From Paenibacillus cisolokensis (GTDB lineage Bacteria; Bacillota; Bacilli; Paenibacillales; Paenibacillaceae), in contig NZ_BOVJ01000079.1 of NCBI RefSeq assembly GCF_018403665.1, positions 1 through 47,968 of the forward strand: a stretch of DNA of 47,968 nucleotides. The letters run 5' to 3'. The translations under genes and the position numbers were made by a program. Below are positions 9,935-18,926 of the stretch, piece by piece (position 1 is the first letter of the stretch; each line of letters starts with the position of its first letter). The notes beneath the pieces were generated by a model that was not told the DNA's origin, searched no databases, and saw nothing but the letters and a program-made list of their open reading frames with translations.

Positions 9935-10299
9935 GGAATTACGCCTCCAATCGGAATGTTATCGTTCGTGTGCTGCGCCCGATCTGACGTTCGGACACAA
10001 AAAAACGCCCACTGAATACTCAGGGACGAATGATCGCGGTACCACCCTGGTTATCGCCCCGCGGCCGGACGCTTCTTGGCTCCTGACCGGCGGCGATCGC
10101 CTCTAACGGACGGTAACGGGTCCAACCGGTGAAGTTCGTTCACGCTCCGAAATGAGCTTTCCGCCATTCTTCGTCACAGGCGTTATCGCAGCCGCGCAAG
10201 CCGGACTCCCGAACATGCGCGTAACGCCCTCTCTGGCTGACGGGCTATGGCGTACTTCCAATTCGTCATCGCTCTCATCGTATGGAACATACATAGATA
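9935..10299 (-). promoter_or_regulatory. T-box riboswitch leader of alaS
   Basis: The conserved T-box core AGGGTGGTACCGCG is read on the minus strand at 10035-10048, about 100 bases before alaS. It binds the uncharged acceptor end of the tRNA and stabilises an antiterminator. A terminator hairpin follows at 9999-10029. Upstream the leader folds as a long stem I region, and a possible specifier codon GCC (Ala) lies at 10249-10251 in the context AAGTAC-GCC-ATAG. The leader is about 365 bases from the predicted start site. The core is certain; the specifier position is inferred. Confidence 0.93.
9999..10029 (-). terminator. Regulated terminator of the alaS T-box
   Basis: An imperfect hairpin (CGTCCCTGA with TCAGTGGGCG) is followed by seven T on the minus strand, directly after the T-box core. 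It competes with the antiterminator and should end transcription when tRNA-Ala is charged. Confidence 0.85.
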
Positions 10300-10305
10300 T
10301 TCAAG

Positions 10306-10335
10306 ATTATAGGGGATACTGCGGCCTGCTGTCAA
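10306..10335 (-). promoter_or_regulatory. Sigma-A promoter of the alaS leader
   Basis: The minus strand reads TTGACA (10330-10335), an 18-base spacer, then TATAAT (10306-10311): both hexamers perfect. The TGA inside TTGACA is also the stop codon of yrrI, so the promoter begins in the last codon of the gene upstream. Confidence 0.88.
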
Positions 10336-11402
10336 ACCATGTTCCGTCTGACATAATAGGCGAAAATGTGCTGGAAGATCACCTTCAGGGCGGCGAAGAT
10401 CGGAACGGCCAGAATCATGCCGACGATGCCGGCGATTTCCCCGCCGACGAGCAGCGCGAATATAATCGTCAGCGGATGCATATGAAGCGTCCGCCCTACC
10501 ACCTGCGGCGAGACGACGTTTCCTTCGAGGATTTGGCATACCGTATTGACGACGACGACGAGCAGCATCATTTTGACCGACAAGGTCGATGCCACGATCA
10601 GCGCCGGAGCGGCGCCGAAGAACGGTCCCAAATACGGAATGATATTGGTGATCGCGACGATGCCGGCAAGCAGCAGCGCATACGGCATGCCGATGAGCAG
10701 GTAGCCGATATAGGCCAGCGTCCCGACGATGACGCAGACGAAAAACTGGCCCCGAATATAACTGCCGAGCGCGCTGTCGATATCTTTCAGCAGCCGGACG
10801 GCGCCTTTCCGGTGGCTCTTCGGCACAAACGTGATGACCGTCCGTTCGAACACTTCGAAATCCTTCAAAATATAAAAAGCGAGAAACGGGATAATGAAGG
10901 CGATGAACAGCGCGTTCAGCATCGCGCCGATATTGTTGACGAAATCGAATATGGCCGCCGACAGCCGCTTCTCCATCTGGTAAAGCGAATTGTTGATGCC
11001 CGTCCGCACGCTTTCCGGCAGCAGCGAGTTGTTGTTCAGGTCGCTGACGATGTCCTGCGCGCGTACGGTCAACTCCGGCACATGGCGGTTCAATTCCTCC
11101 AGCTGCTCCAGAACCATCGGGATAAGGTTGACCAGCACTACCGCGATGGCAAATCCGAAAACAGCGTAGATGAGCAGCACCGCAATCGTGCGCGGCATTT
11201 TCCGAACGTTCAGCATACTGACGATCGGATTCAGAACGTAAGAGATGATCATCGCGATCAGAAAAGGGGCCAGCACCGCCTTCAGAAAGTTGTATACGTT
11301 CACGATAAGCGGCTTGAGCTGCAGCAGCAAATAAAGGGCGGCAAGGCCCAAAATAACGTATACCAGGCCGGCAAACAGCCGGCTGTTTGTAAAACGTTCC
11401 AT
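10332..11402 (-). CDS. yrrI: AI-2E family transporter (YrrI)
   Basis: Polytopic membrane protein of about 356 residues of the AI-2 exporter/PerM family. Hydrophobic segments near the N-terminus (AGLVYVILGLAALYLLLQL and APFLIAMIISYVLNPIVSML) and a C-terminal block of four segments ending VGMILAVPIFAALKVI fit the eight-helix family plan. The motif LLAGIVAITNIIPYLGPFFG is characteristic. The substrate is not known; despite the family name, autoinducer export is not implied. Start ATG at 11402 has GGGGG eight bases upstream. It sits upstream of alaS, as in Bacillus. Confidence 0.88.
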   Translation of the reverse strand: MERFTNSRLFAGLVYVILGLAALYLLLQLKPLIVNVYNFLKAVLAPFLIAMIISYVLNPIVSMLNVRKMPRTIAVLLIYAVFGFAIAVVLVNLIPMVLEQLEELNRHVPELTVRAQDIVSDLNNNSLLPESVRTGINNSLYQMEKRLSAAIFDFVNNIGAMLNALFIAFIIPFLAFYILKDFEVFERTVITFVPKSHRKGAVRLLKDIDSALGSYIRGQFFVCVIVGTLAYIGYLLIGMPYALLLAGIVAITNIIPYLGPFFGAAPALIVASTLSVKMMLLVVVVNTVCQILEGNVVSPQVVGRTLHMHPLTIIFALLVGGEIAGIVGMILAVPIFAALKVIFQHIFAYYVRRNMV

Positions 11403-11525
11403 ACTACCGTACCCCCGCATTCCGGCAGCTGTCGAAGCGTCAGGCCGCTGACGGTCAGCCGCTTCGCGCCGGAGTCGTTGCTCCGTTCAGTATATGTACA
11501 TGCAGGGCAATTCATCCTGTCACAT

Positions 11526-11552
11526 AAAAAGACGGCCCTTAAGGCCGTCTTC
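11526..11552 (-). terminator. Intrinsic terminator after the zinc-ribbon gene
   Basis: AAGACGGCC pairs with GGCCGTCTT around a short TTAAG loop, followed by TTTTTATG on the minus strand. It lies immediately past the zinc-ribbon stop codon and ends the cymR-iscS-yrrD series before yrrI. Confidence 0.85.
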
Positions 11553-11553
11553 G

Positions 11554-11751
11554 TCAGTTCGCATGAATTTGCGGCATATCCTCTTCAAAGAACAGATCGT
11601 CCAACGAGCTCAGCGTGCCGTCCTCTTCCACCTGGTAGACGGACATCTTGTCCCCGTTGACGGTCAGTTCGATGAAGCAGCCCCAGCAATAGAACTGATG
11701 GGAACCGATTTTCCCGATGTCTTTCGAATTGCAGTTGGGACATCTCATCAT
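11554..11751 (-). CDS. Small zinc-ribbon protein of unknown function
   Basis: Protein of 65 residues that I do not recognise as a named family. It opens MMRCPNCNSKD and has a second pair in QFYCWGCF, giving CxxC-(15)-CxxC, a likely zinc-binding ribbon. The C-terminal half is acidic (VEEDGTLSSLDDLFFEEDM). GGGAG lies nine bases before the ATG and overlaps the yrrD stop, so translation is probably coupled to yrrD. The strong coupling and terminator make it a real gene. Confidence 0.8.
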   Translation of the reverse strand: MMRCPNCNSKDIGKIGSHQFYCWGCFIELTVNGDKMSVYQVEEDGTLSSLDDLFFEEDMPQIHAN

Positions 11752-11754
11752 CTT

Positions 11755-12303
11755 TCATTTCTCCCTAATAACCGAATCGGAAGAAGCGACCGGTTCCAGC
11801 TCCGTTTCGCTAATGGCCGGCACGATGATCGCATCTTCCCCCAGAAGGATAACGTCGGAATCGGCGGGCGCACGAAACCATTTGCGCCCTTCCATCACGT
11901 CCGAAATAAATCCGTCTGTCAATTCATAACCTACTATCTGTGTACCCTGAAACGGATAAAAATAAACGTCCGACAATCTGCCCAGCTGTTGACCGTGAAC
12001 CGTCATAACGGGCAAATCGCGCAGTTTAACGCATCCGCTTTGGAAGAAAGACCTTCCGATCTCCGCAGCCTTCAACTTGCGAACCGAATCTCCTTCGGCA
12101 ATAAGAACGGCATCTTCGCCGCAGGTCAGCACGTGGTTCCATTCCACAACGCGTACGCCGCCGGACAACCGCCAGCCCGTCTCCAGAATGAGACCTCTGA
12201 GCCGCCAATGTTCGTCGAACCATGCGTCCTTCACTTTCCCGACTTTTTTGCCGGTGTGGATGACGAGAACAGGAAGACCGATAAGCTGTTGAAGTTTGAT
12301 CAC
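11755..12303 (-). CDS. yrrD: PRC-barrel domain protein (YrrD)
   Basis: Protein of 182 residues with two PRC-barrel domains: the first at about 1-75 (LIGLPVLVIHTGKKVGKVKD), the second at about 90-165 (LRDLPVMTVHGQQLGRLSDV). Such domains occur in ribosome maturation and photosynthetic proteins and usually bind partners. The specific role of YrrD is unknown. The start is GTG at 12303 with GGAGG twelve bases upstream; that site overlaps the restored stop of the desulfurase gene. Confidence 0.85.
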   Translation of the reverse strand: MIKLQQLIGLPVLVIHTGKKVGKVKDAWFDEHWRLRGLILETGWRLSGGVRVVEWNHVLTCGEDAVLIAEGDSVRKLKAAEIGRSFFQSGCVKLRDLPVMTVHGQQLGRLSDVYFYPFQGTQIVGYELTDGFISDVMEGRKWFRAPADSDVILLGEDAIIVPAISETELEPVASSDSVIREK

Positions 12304-12320
12304 GGGCCTGAATGAGCCTC

Positions 12321-13477
12321 CTAGTCGGTAGTACGAGCCCGGCGCAAAATCGTTTCAATTTTTGCGCGGCCAGCTCGATCTCCTCCATAGTATTGCCCAA
12401 TCCGAAGCTGAATCTTACAGCGGATTCCAGCCGCCAGCGGGGGAGGTTCATCGCTTTCAGCACATGCGACCGCTCAAGCGATCCCGATGTGCAGGCCGAG
12501 CCGCTCGATGCCGCGACGCCCGCCAAATCCAAATTCATGAGCAGCGTCTCGGTATCGAGTCCGGCGAAGCTGATATTTGCGATATGAGGCAGACGATGGA
12601 GCGGATTGCCATTGACGGCGATGCGGTCTTCTCCCGCAATCGCTGCCAGTCTCTCTATCCATGTAGAACGAAGCTTGTCCAAAAATAGTTTCTTCGTTTC
12701 CCGTTCGTTCACACAACGTTCAAATGCACGGGCAAAACCGGCGATCGCGGCGACGTTCTCCGTGCCCGGTCTCCGTTTTCGCTCCTGATTGCCGCCGTGC
12801 AGCAGCGGCTCGAACGGCGTGCCGCGGGCGATATAGAGCGCGCCGACGCCTTGCGGGCCGTTGATTTTATGGGCGGAGAAGCTCATCAGATCGACAGGCA
12901 GCCGGCCAAGATCGATCGGCTCGGTTCCGAGCGACTGCACCGCGTCGACATGGAACGGGACGCCGGCCGCCCGCGTCAGTTCGCCGATTTCCTCAATCGG
13001 CTGGATCGTGCCGACTTCATTGTTGCCGTGCATAATCGTCACGACGGCGGTATCCGGCGTGAGCGCCTCGCGCACGTCATCGACCGAAACCCGCCCCGTT
13101 TCGTCGACCGGCAGCCGCGTAACCCGAAATCCTTCCTGCTCAAGCGCGTCGCAAGTATGGAGCACCGCATGATGCTCGACCGCCGACGTAATAATGTGGG
13201 TCTTGCCCTGCTTGCGGCGGGCTCTTGCCGTTCCGGCGATGGCGGCATTGTCGCTTTCGGTGCCGCCGGACGTGAACATCAGCTCGCCCGGTTCGCATCC
13301 GAGGCCTTCGGCGATCAGATCGCGCGCCCGGTTGATCCGCTGCCGGGCCGCCCGGCCAAAGGCGTGCATGCTGGATGCGTTGCCGACCGTCTCCCGCATA
13401 ACTTCCAGCATCGTCTCGGCAACATCGGGATGCAGCGGCGACGAAGCGGCGTGATCGAAATAATGTCTGTCGTTCAT
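12321..13477 (-). CDS. iscS: Cysteine desulfurase, IscS/NifS family (frameshifted near the end)
   Basis: PLP enzyme that removes sulfur from cysteine and passes it on as a persulfide, here probably to MnmA for tRNA 2-thiouridine (the YrvO role in Bacillus). The PLP lysine lies in SFSAHKINGPQGVGALY and the catalytic cysteine in ASSGSACTSGSLERSH. Restored length is 385 residues. A missing base in the T-run 12359-12363 changes the ending; with it the protein ends AAQKIETILRRARTTD and a TAG at 12321-12323. As written, the frame runs on inside yrrD. An alternative start is the ATG at 13486. It follows cymR, a typical Bacillales pair. Confidence 0.93.
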
Positions 13478-13502
13478 TGCATTCATCCTATCGGTTCGTT
13501 TC

Positions 13503-13922
13503 CTAGATGTAGAACATGTAGCTGTCCGGCTGTCCTTCGTCTTTATAGGAGACAAGGTCGGCCAGCGTCGTCGAGTCAAGCACGTTGGCAATGCTGTCGC
13601 GAATGCGCAGCCACAGATCGCGTTTGGCCGGATCGTCTTCTTCGGTAAAATCGACCGGCGAGATCGGCCCTTCCAGAATGCGGATCACATCGCCCGCCGT
13701 AATCGATTCGGGTTCTCTCGACAAAACGTAGCCTCCGTAGGCGCCCCGGATGCTTTTTACCAAACCCGCGTTGCGCAGCGGCGCGACGAGCTGCTCCAGA
13801 TAGTGCTCGGACAACTGGTTACGTTCGGCAATACTTTTTAATGAAGTCGGCCCTTCGCCGAATTTGGCCGCCAACTCCATCATAATCGTCAGACCGTAGC
13901 GGCCTTTCGTCGAAATTTTCAA
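13503..13922 (-). CDS. cymR: Rrf2 family regulator CymR
   Basis: Winged-helix repressor of cysteine metabolism genes; in Bacillus and Staphylococcus CymR acts with CysK. The N-terminus has the family signature KISTKGRYGLTIMMELA, then the recognition helix region (LSEHYLEQLVAPLRNAGLV) and KSIRGAYGGYVLSREP. There are no cysteines at all, which excludes the iron-sulfur type (IscR, NsrR) and supports CymR. I prefer the TTG start at 13922, with AGAGGTG nine bases upstream; a GTG at 13934 would add four residues. About 139 residues. Confidence 0.88.
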   Translation of the reverse strand: MKISTKGRYGLTIMMELAAKFGEGPTSLKSIAERNQLSEHYLEQLVAPLRNAGLVKSIRGAYGGYVLSREPESITAGDVIRILEGPISPVDFTEEDDPAKRDLWLRIRDSIANVLDSTTLADLVSYKDEGQPDSYMFYI

Positions 13923-14017
13923 TGTAATGGACACCTCTTTCCAAACTTACAGCAGTTTTTCGTCTATGTCTATATGAAAAACAACGCCATCTAATCCATG
14001 GTATTCCCAGTTCGAAT

Positions 14018-14031
14018 ATATGTTAACATAT
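14018..14031. promoter_or_regulatory. Perfect 14-bp palindrome between cymR and mnmA
   Basis: ATATGTTAACATAT is its own reverse complement and sits in the AT-rich divergent region about 95 bases before cymR. It could be an operator for a dimeric regulator such as CymR itself. No direct evidence links it to a protein. Confidence 0.4.
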
Positions 14032-14102
14032 CTTAGAGGTTAGAGCCACCGGAATCGTCACTTGCAGGTTGTAAACTTGTGAAAAATCGCAGCCGACTGT
14101 GT

Positions 14103-14108
14103 TACAAT
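14103..14108 (+). promoter_or_regulatory. Likely -10 box of the mnmA promoter
   Basis: TACAAT on the plus strand, 74 bases before the mnmA start. The best -35 (TTGTGA at 14077-14082) is 20 bases away, longer than ideal, so the assignment is tentative. Confidence 0.4.
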
Positions 14109-14116
14109 AGGATTAG

Positions 14117-15320
<1,204 letters not shown>

Positions 15321-15343
15321 TTGCCGGCGCCGATCGGCAAGCG

Positions 15344-15388
15344 AAAGGGCGGGGGCCCGGTGCATGTGCGCCGGGTCCCCGCCCTTTT
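15344..15388. terminator. Two-way terminator between mnmA and the CorC-type gene
   Basis: A 17-bp stem with one G-U pair (15344-15360 with 15371-15387) and a 10-base loop. It is flanked by TTTT on the plus strand and AAA on the other side, so it can serve both converging genes. Confidence 0.85.
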
Positions 15389-15406
15389 CAAGCCTTGAGA
15401 CAAGGG

Positions 15407-16758
15407 CTAGCCGAGCCCCGTCTGTGCGACGCCGTCCTCCTCCTGCCGCTCCGTCAAACGGCGGACCATAATGCGCGAGATGCGCAGATGATCCGTTTCT
15501 TCGATCGTGAATTCGAAGCCGCCGTCGATCGAAATTTTCTGATCTTTCCTTGGCGGAATTTCGATCTGCGAATAGATCCATCCGCCGATCGTATCGTAAT
15601 CGTCGGTATCGATATCGAGTCCGAAAAGCTGTTGACCTCCTCGATCAACATGAGGCCGCTGATCGAATAGGTATGTTCGTCCTTGCGTTCGATATCCGGA
15701 CGTTCCTCATCGAATTCGTCCTGAATCTCCCCGACGATCTCCTCCATAATATCTTCCAGCGTCACAAGGCCGGAGGTGCCGCCGTATTCGTCGATCAGAA
15801 TGGCAATCTGCGTCTTCTTCTTCTGCATCAGCTTGAGCAGCGTGCTGATCTGCATCGATTCCGGCACCGTCGTAATGGGCCGGATAATCTGTCGGATATC
15901 GGTAATCGATTCCGCACCCTCCTGAAGCAAATCTTTAATATGGACGAACCCGATCATATTGTCCTTGTCGCCTTCGCAGACAGGATAGCGGGTCCGCATT
16001 TCCCGCAGCGCCGTCAATCTGTTTTCCGCATAAGGCAAATTCGCATCGAGGCAAATAATATCGGTCCGGGGAATCATAATTTCCCTGGCGCTCGTTTCCG
16101 TAAACTCGAAAATGTTGTCGACCAGTGTCAATTCGGTGTTGTCGATCAAGCCGCTTTTGTGGCTCTCCTTCATCATTGTGCGAATTTCTTCTTCCGTATG
16201 CGCCGAACCGGCTCTCGATGCGGAATCGAAGCCGAGCAGCTTCACGATTCGTCCGGCGCACAGGTGAAGCAGCCAGACGAACGGATAGACGATGCAGCGG
16301 AATGCCATGACCGGCACTGCCGCCAGCAGGGCGACAGACTCCGGCTTGCGGCTCGCCAATGTTTTGGGCGCCACATTCCCGATAATGATATGAAGCAGCG
16401 CAACGAGCGCGAAGGCGATGACCAAAGCGATCGCCGCGACGGCCTCGCCGCTGAGCTGCAGCCGCTCGAGCCAAGGAGACAACATGCTGGATATGGCTGG
16501 CGCGCCGAACAGCCCGAGCCCGAGCGAAGCGAGCGTAATGCCGAGCTGGCAAGCCAGCAAATATGCATCCAGATTGTTCGTCAGATGAGTCGCAAAGCGG
16601 GCTTTCATCTTTCCTTCGGACGTCAGCGAGCCTATTCGGCTGCCTCTGATCTTCCCCATCGCAAGCTCAGCCGCAACGAAGAAGCCGTTAATGAATACCA
16701 GCGCGAGTATGATCGCCAGGTTCGTCATGATCGCGGGTAGCGGTAAAGGGTCGCTCAA
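15407..16758 (-). CDS. CNNM/CorC (HlyC) family transporter (frameshifted near the end)
   Basis: Membrane protein with a DUF21 domain of about four helices (LAIILALVFINGFFVAAELA at the start), a CBS-domain pair (MIPRTDIICLDANLPYAE and ITTVPESMQISTLLKLM) and a C-terminal CorC domain. Family members are linked to magnesium efflux. One base is missing in the A-run 15624-15627. With it the protein continues FFGLDIDTDDYDTIGGWIY to a TAG at 15407-15409, about 450 residues. The start is uncertain: TTG at 16758 has AGGG eight bases upstream. A much stronger AAAGGAGGTG lies about 60 bases further up, in frame but without a well-spaced normal start codon. Confidence 0.88.
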
Positions 16759-16833
16759 TCTTTTTTCCCTGCAGCCGCAGCCGTTCGTAACGGGCGAATG
16801 CGGCGGCAGGCGCACCTCCTTTATGGCCGATAT

Positions 16834-16862
16834 TTTATATTATTAAGGGTAGATGATTCCAA
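16834..16862 (-). promoter_or_regulatory. Candidate promoter of the CorC-type gene
   Basis: On the minus strand TTGGAA (16857-16862), a 17-base spacer, and TATAAA (16834-16839), about 15 bases upstream of the strong AAAGGAGG site. The -35 is a four-of-six match. Confidence 0.45.
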
Positions 16863-17018
16863 GCCTGCCCGTCAAACCTGCAAATCGCCGCATTCGGCGT
16901 TATGGAGACGATAGTAATTTTTATTCGCTACAGGTTGGAAGATATACACCTTTTACTTCCGTAATCTTCCGTTTTAGCCTGCGGGAGCCTCTGCGCGGGG
17001 TAAGGAAACGATCGGCGG

Positions 17019-18331
17019 CTACGAGTCGGCCTTTCGTCTCCGCTGCTGATTTTGCCTGATCCGCTCTTCCGTCCCCTGTTCCGTCGCCTCGTAGAACGTC
17101 CGCTCTCCGCTCGCGTCGGGCAAATATTGCTGCTTGACATAATGTCCCGGATAATCGTGCGGATATTTGTATCCGACATGTCCGAGCTGTTCCGCACCGC
17201 GGTAATGCGTATCGCGCAGATGAAGCGGCACTTCGGCGGCGCCCAGCCTTTCGATCTCGTCCGCGACGCGCCCGATGGCCGTCGCAACGGCATTCGACTT
17301 GGGACTTTCCACCGCAAACAGTATCGCCTGCGCGATGTTGTATTTCGCTTCCGGCCACCCGATCTTGTGGTAAGCGTCCATCGCCGTCACCGCCTGCACC
17401 ATTGCCTGCGGGTTGGCCAGCCCGATATCTTCGCTGCAGGCGACGATCAGGCGGCGGATAAAGACCATCGGGTCCATGCCGAGCTTCTCCACCGCGTACA
17501 GAAACCAGAACAGCGCCGCATCGCTGGAACCGCGCACGCTCTTGTGAAACGCCGACAGCACGTCGTACTGGGTCGATTCGTCGGCCTTGACCGTCGGCAT
17601 GCGGATCGATTCCTGGGCCACCTCCAGCGTAATATGAACCGAGCCGTCGGGCCGGGACGGCGTCGTCACGGCGGCGAGCTCCAGCGCGTTGAGCGCGCGG
17701 CGGATGTCTCCGCCGGCCATCGAGGCGATATGGTCAAGCGCTTCCTCGTCCACCTGAAGATTCATAAAGCCGAGCCCTCTATCCTTGTCCGCCAGCGCCC
17801 GGCGCATCGCTTCCAGCGCATGACGCTTCGTCAGCTTGTGCAGTTGAAACAGCGTAGATCGCGACAGCAGCGCGCCGTTCACATAGTGGAAAGGGTTCTC
17901 CGTCGTAGCGCCGATAAAACGATCAAGCCCTGCTCCACCGCAGGCAAAAGCGCGTCCTGGCGGGACGAGTTGAAGCGGTGCACCTCGTCGAGAAAGAGCG
18001 TCGTCTTGCGGCCGTACATCGACTTGTTCATGCGGGCCTGCTCGATCACTTCCCGAACGTCCTTGACCGACGCGTCCACCGCATTCAGCTTGACGAACTC
18101 CCCTGCCGTCCGCTTCGATATAATATGTGCCAGCGTCGTCTTGCCGCAGCCCGGCGGCCCGTACAGCACGATCGACGACACCTGGTCGCCTTCGATCGCC
18201 CGCCGCAGCAGTTTGCCCGGACCGACGATATGCTCCTGTCCGATATATTCGTCCAGCGTCTCGGGACGCATCCGGTCGGCCAGCAGCGTTCGCTGCGGCG
18301 TCTCGAATTCCCGGTACGTAAACAGGTCCAT
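17019..18331 (-). CDS. rarA: Replication-associated recombination protein RarA/MgsA (frameshifted)
   Basis: AAA+ ATPase that acts at stalled replication forks. Walker A is YGPPGCGKTTLAHII and Walker B/DExH is TLFLDEVHRFN. The C-terminal tetramerisation region includes YKYPHDYPGHYVKQQYLP. One base is missing in the A-run 17916-17919; with it the reading passes from GLIV into FIGATTENPFHYVNGALLSR, the family sensor-1 motif, and the protein is 437 residues. I chose the ATG at 18331 (MDLFTYREF); an ATG at 18355 is also possible. In Bacillus it also lies between tcdA and cymR. Confidence 0.93.
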
Positions 18332-18418
18332 GGCCAGTTTCAACCCCATCTTCATGCTATGTTGCTTCTATTTTAACACATACGCACAGACGTTCTCCAG
18401 CGGGACAGCCGGGCGGAA

Positions 18419-18468
18419 GCATTCAAGCCCAAAAAGCTGCAAATGTGCAGCTTTTTGGGCTTGAATGC
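18419..18468. repeat. Perfect palindrome with 23-bp arms
   Basis: The arms 18419-18441 and 18446-18468 are perfect reverse complements around a 4-base loop (AATG). The centre has TGCA on both sides of the loop. Followed by related elements at 18484-18505, 18545-18570 and 18595-18620. A T-tract lies inside the arm but not after the hairpin, so it is not a classic terminator. Confidence 0.85.
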
Positions 18469-18483
18469 GGTGGTTTTGATAAA

Positions 18484-18620
18484 ATTCCTGCAATTGTGCA
18501 GGAATGAATCCCCTTACCTAGCCTGTACGCCCTTTTCCGCCCGAAAATGTTGTATTTTTGCAGGAATTTGGCTTGCAAAGCTGGATTGGGGTCGGAAAAG
18601 ATGCATTTTTGCAGAATTTT
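18484..18620. repeat. Three related TGCA-centred elements
   Basis: A perfect 9-bp hairpin ATTCCTGCA/TGCAGGAAT with loop ATTG lies at 18484-18505. Two degenerate copies follow, sharing TTTTTGCAG plus AAT: around 18551-18568 and 18601-18618. Spacing between centres of all four elements is about 50-62 bases, which suggests a repeated intergenic unit. Confidence 0.6.
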
Positions 18621-18730
18621 AATTTTCAGCATGACCGCGCGGTGCTCCCCGGGCGATTTTCGCCCAAGCCACACGCTCGCGGCAGCCTGTTGGCGCGCTG
18701 CGCGAATGGATATGCGCAGCACACGCCGGA

Positions 18731-18802
18731 CGGACATTTAGAGACGAAATTGGCACATCGTGTCGAACGGACATTTAGAGACGAAATTGACATCGCGCCG
18801 AA
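18731..18802. repeat. Two-copy direct repeat of about 36 bases
   Basis: CGGACATTTAGAGACGAAAT occurs at 18731 and again at 18768, followed by related tails (TGGCACATCGTGTCGAA and TGACATCGCGCCGAA). A third partial start (CGGACG) follows at 18803. Two copies without cas genes do not make a CRISPR array. Confidence 0.75.
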
Positions 18803-18926
18803 CGGACGTAAAGGACGGCCGCATCGCCCCGTTCCGCATGAAGCGGCCGGCGATCGGCCAATCCGACGAGGCCAGCCCGTCCGACGAGGCCGGCCTTCCG
18901 CCGCCAGCCCGGCCGCGACGCTTCGA

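Larger units (their letters stand above)
18356..18926. other. 571-base gene-free gap with several repeat types
   Basis: No credible ORF or RNA gene was found between rarA and tcdA. The gap holds a large perfect palindrome, three shorter related elements, a two-copy direct repeat of about 36 bases, and an 18-base direct repeat next to tcdA (18862-18895). In Bacillus a 6S RNA gene lies near aspS/tcdA, but I could not recognise one here. Confidence 0.7.

Noticed and set aside
18419..18468. Insertion-sequence terminal inverted repeats
   Set aside because: The arms are only four bases apart, with no transposase and no target duplication seen.
18423..18737. A 104-codon minus-strand ORF over the palindromes
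   Set aside because: Its end SCTFAAFWA is just the palindrome translated, and the same peptide arises on the other strand; no ribosome site.
18731..18802. CRISPR array
   Set aside because: Only two copies, almost no spacer, the repeat tails vary, and no cas genes are near.
18356..18926. 6S RNA gene between rarA and tcdA
   Set aside because: Suspected from the Bacillus location, but no long central-bulge hairpin of about 190 bases could be recognised.
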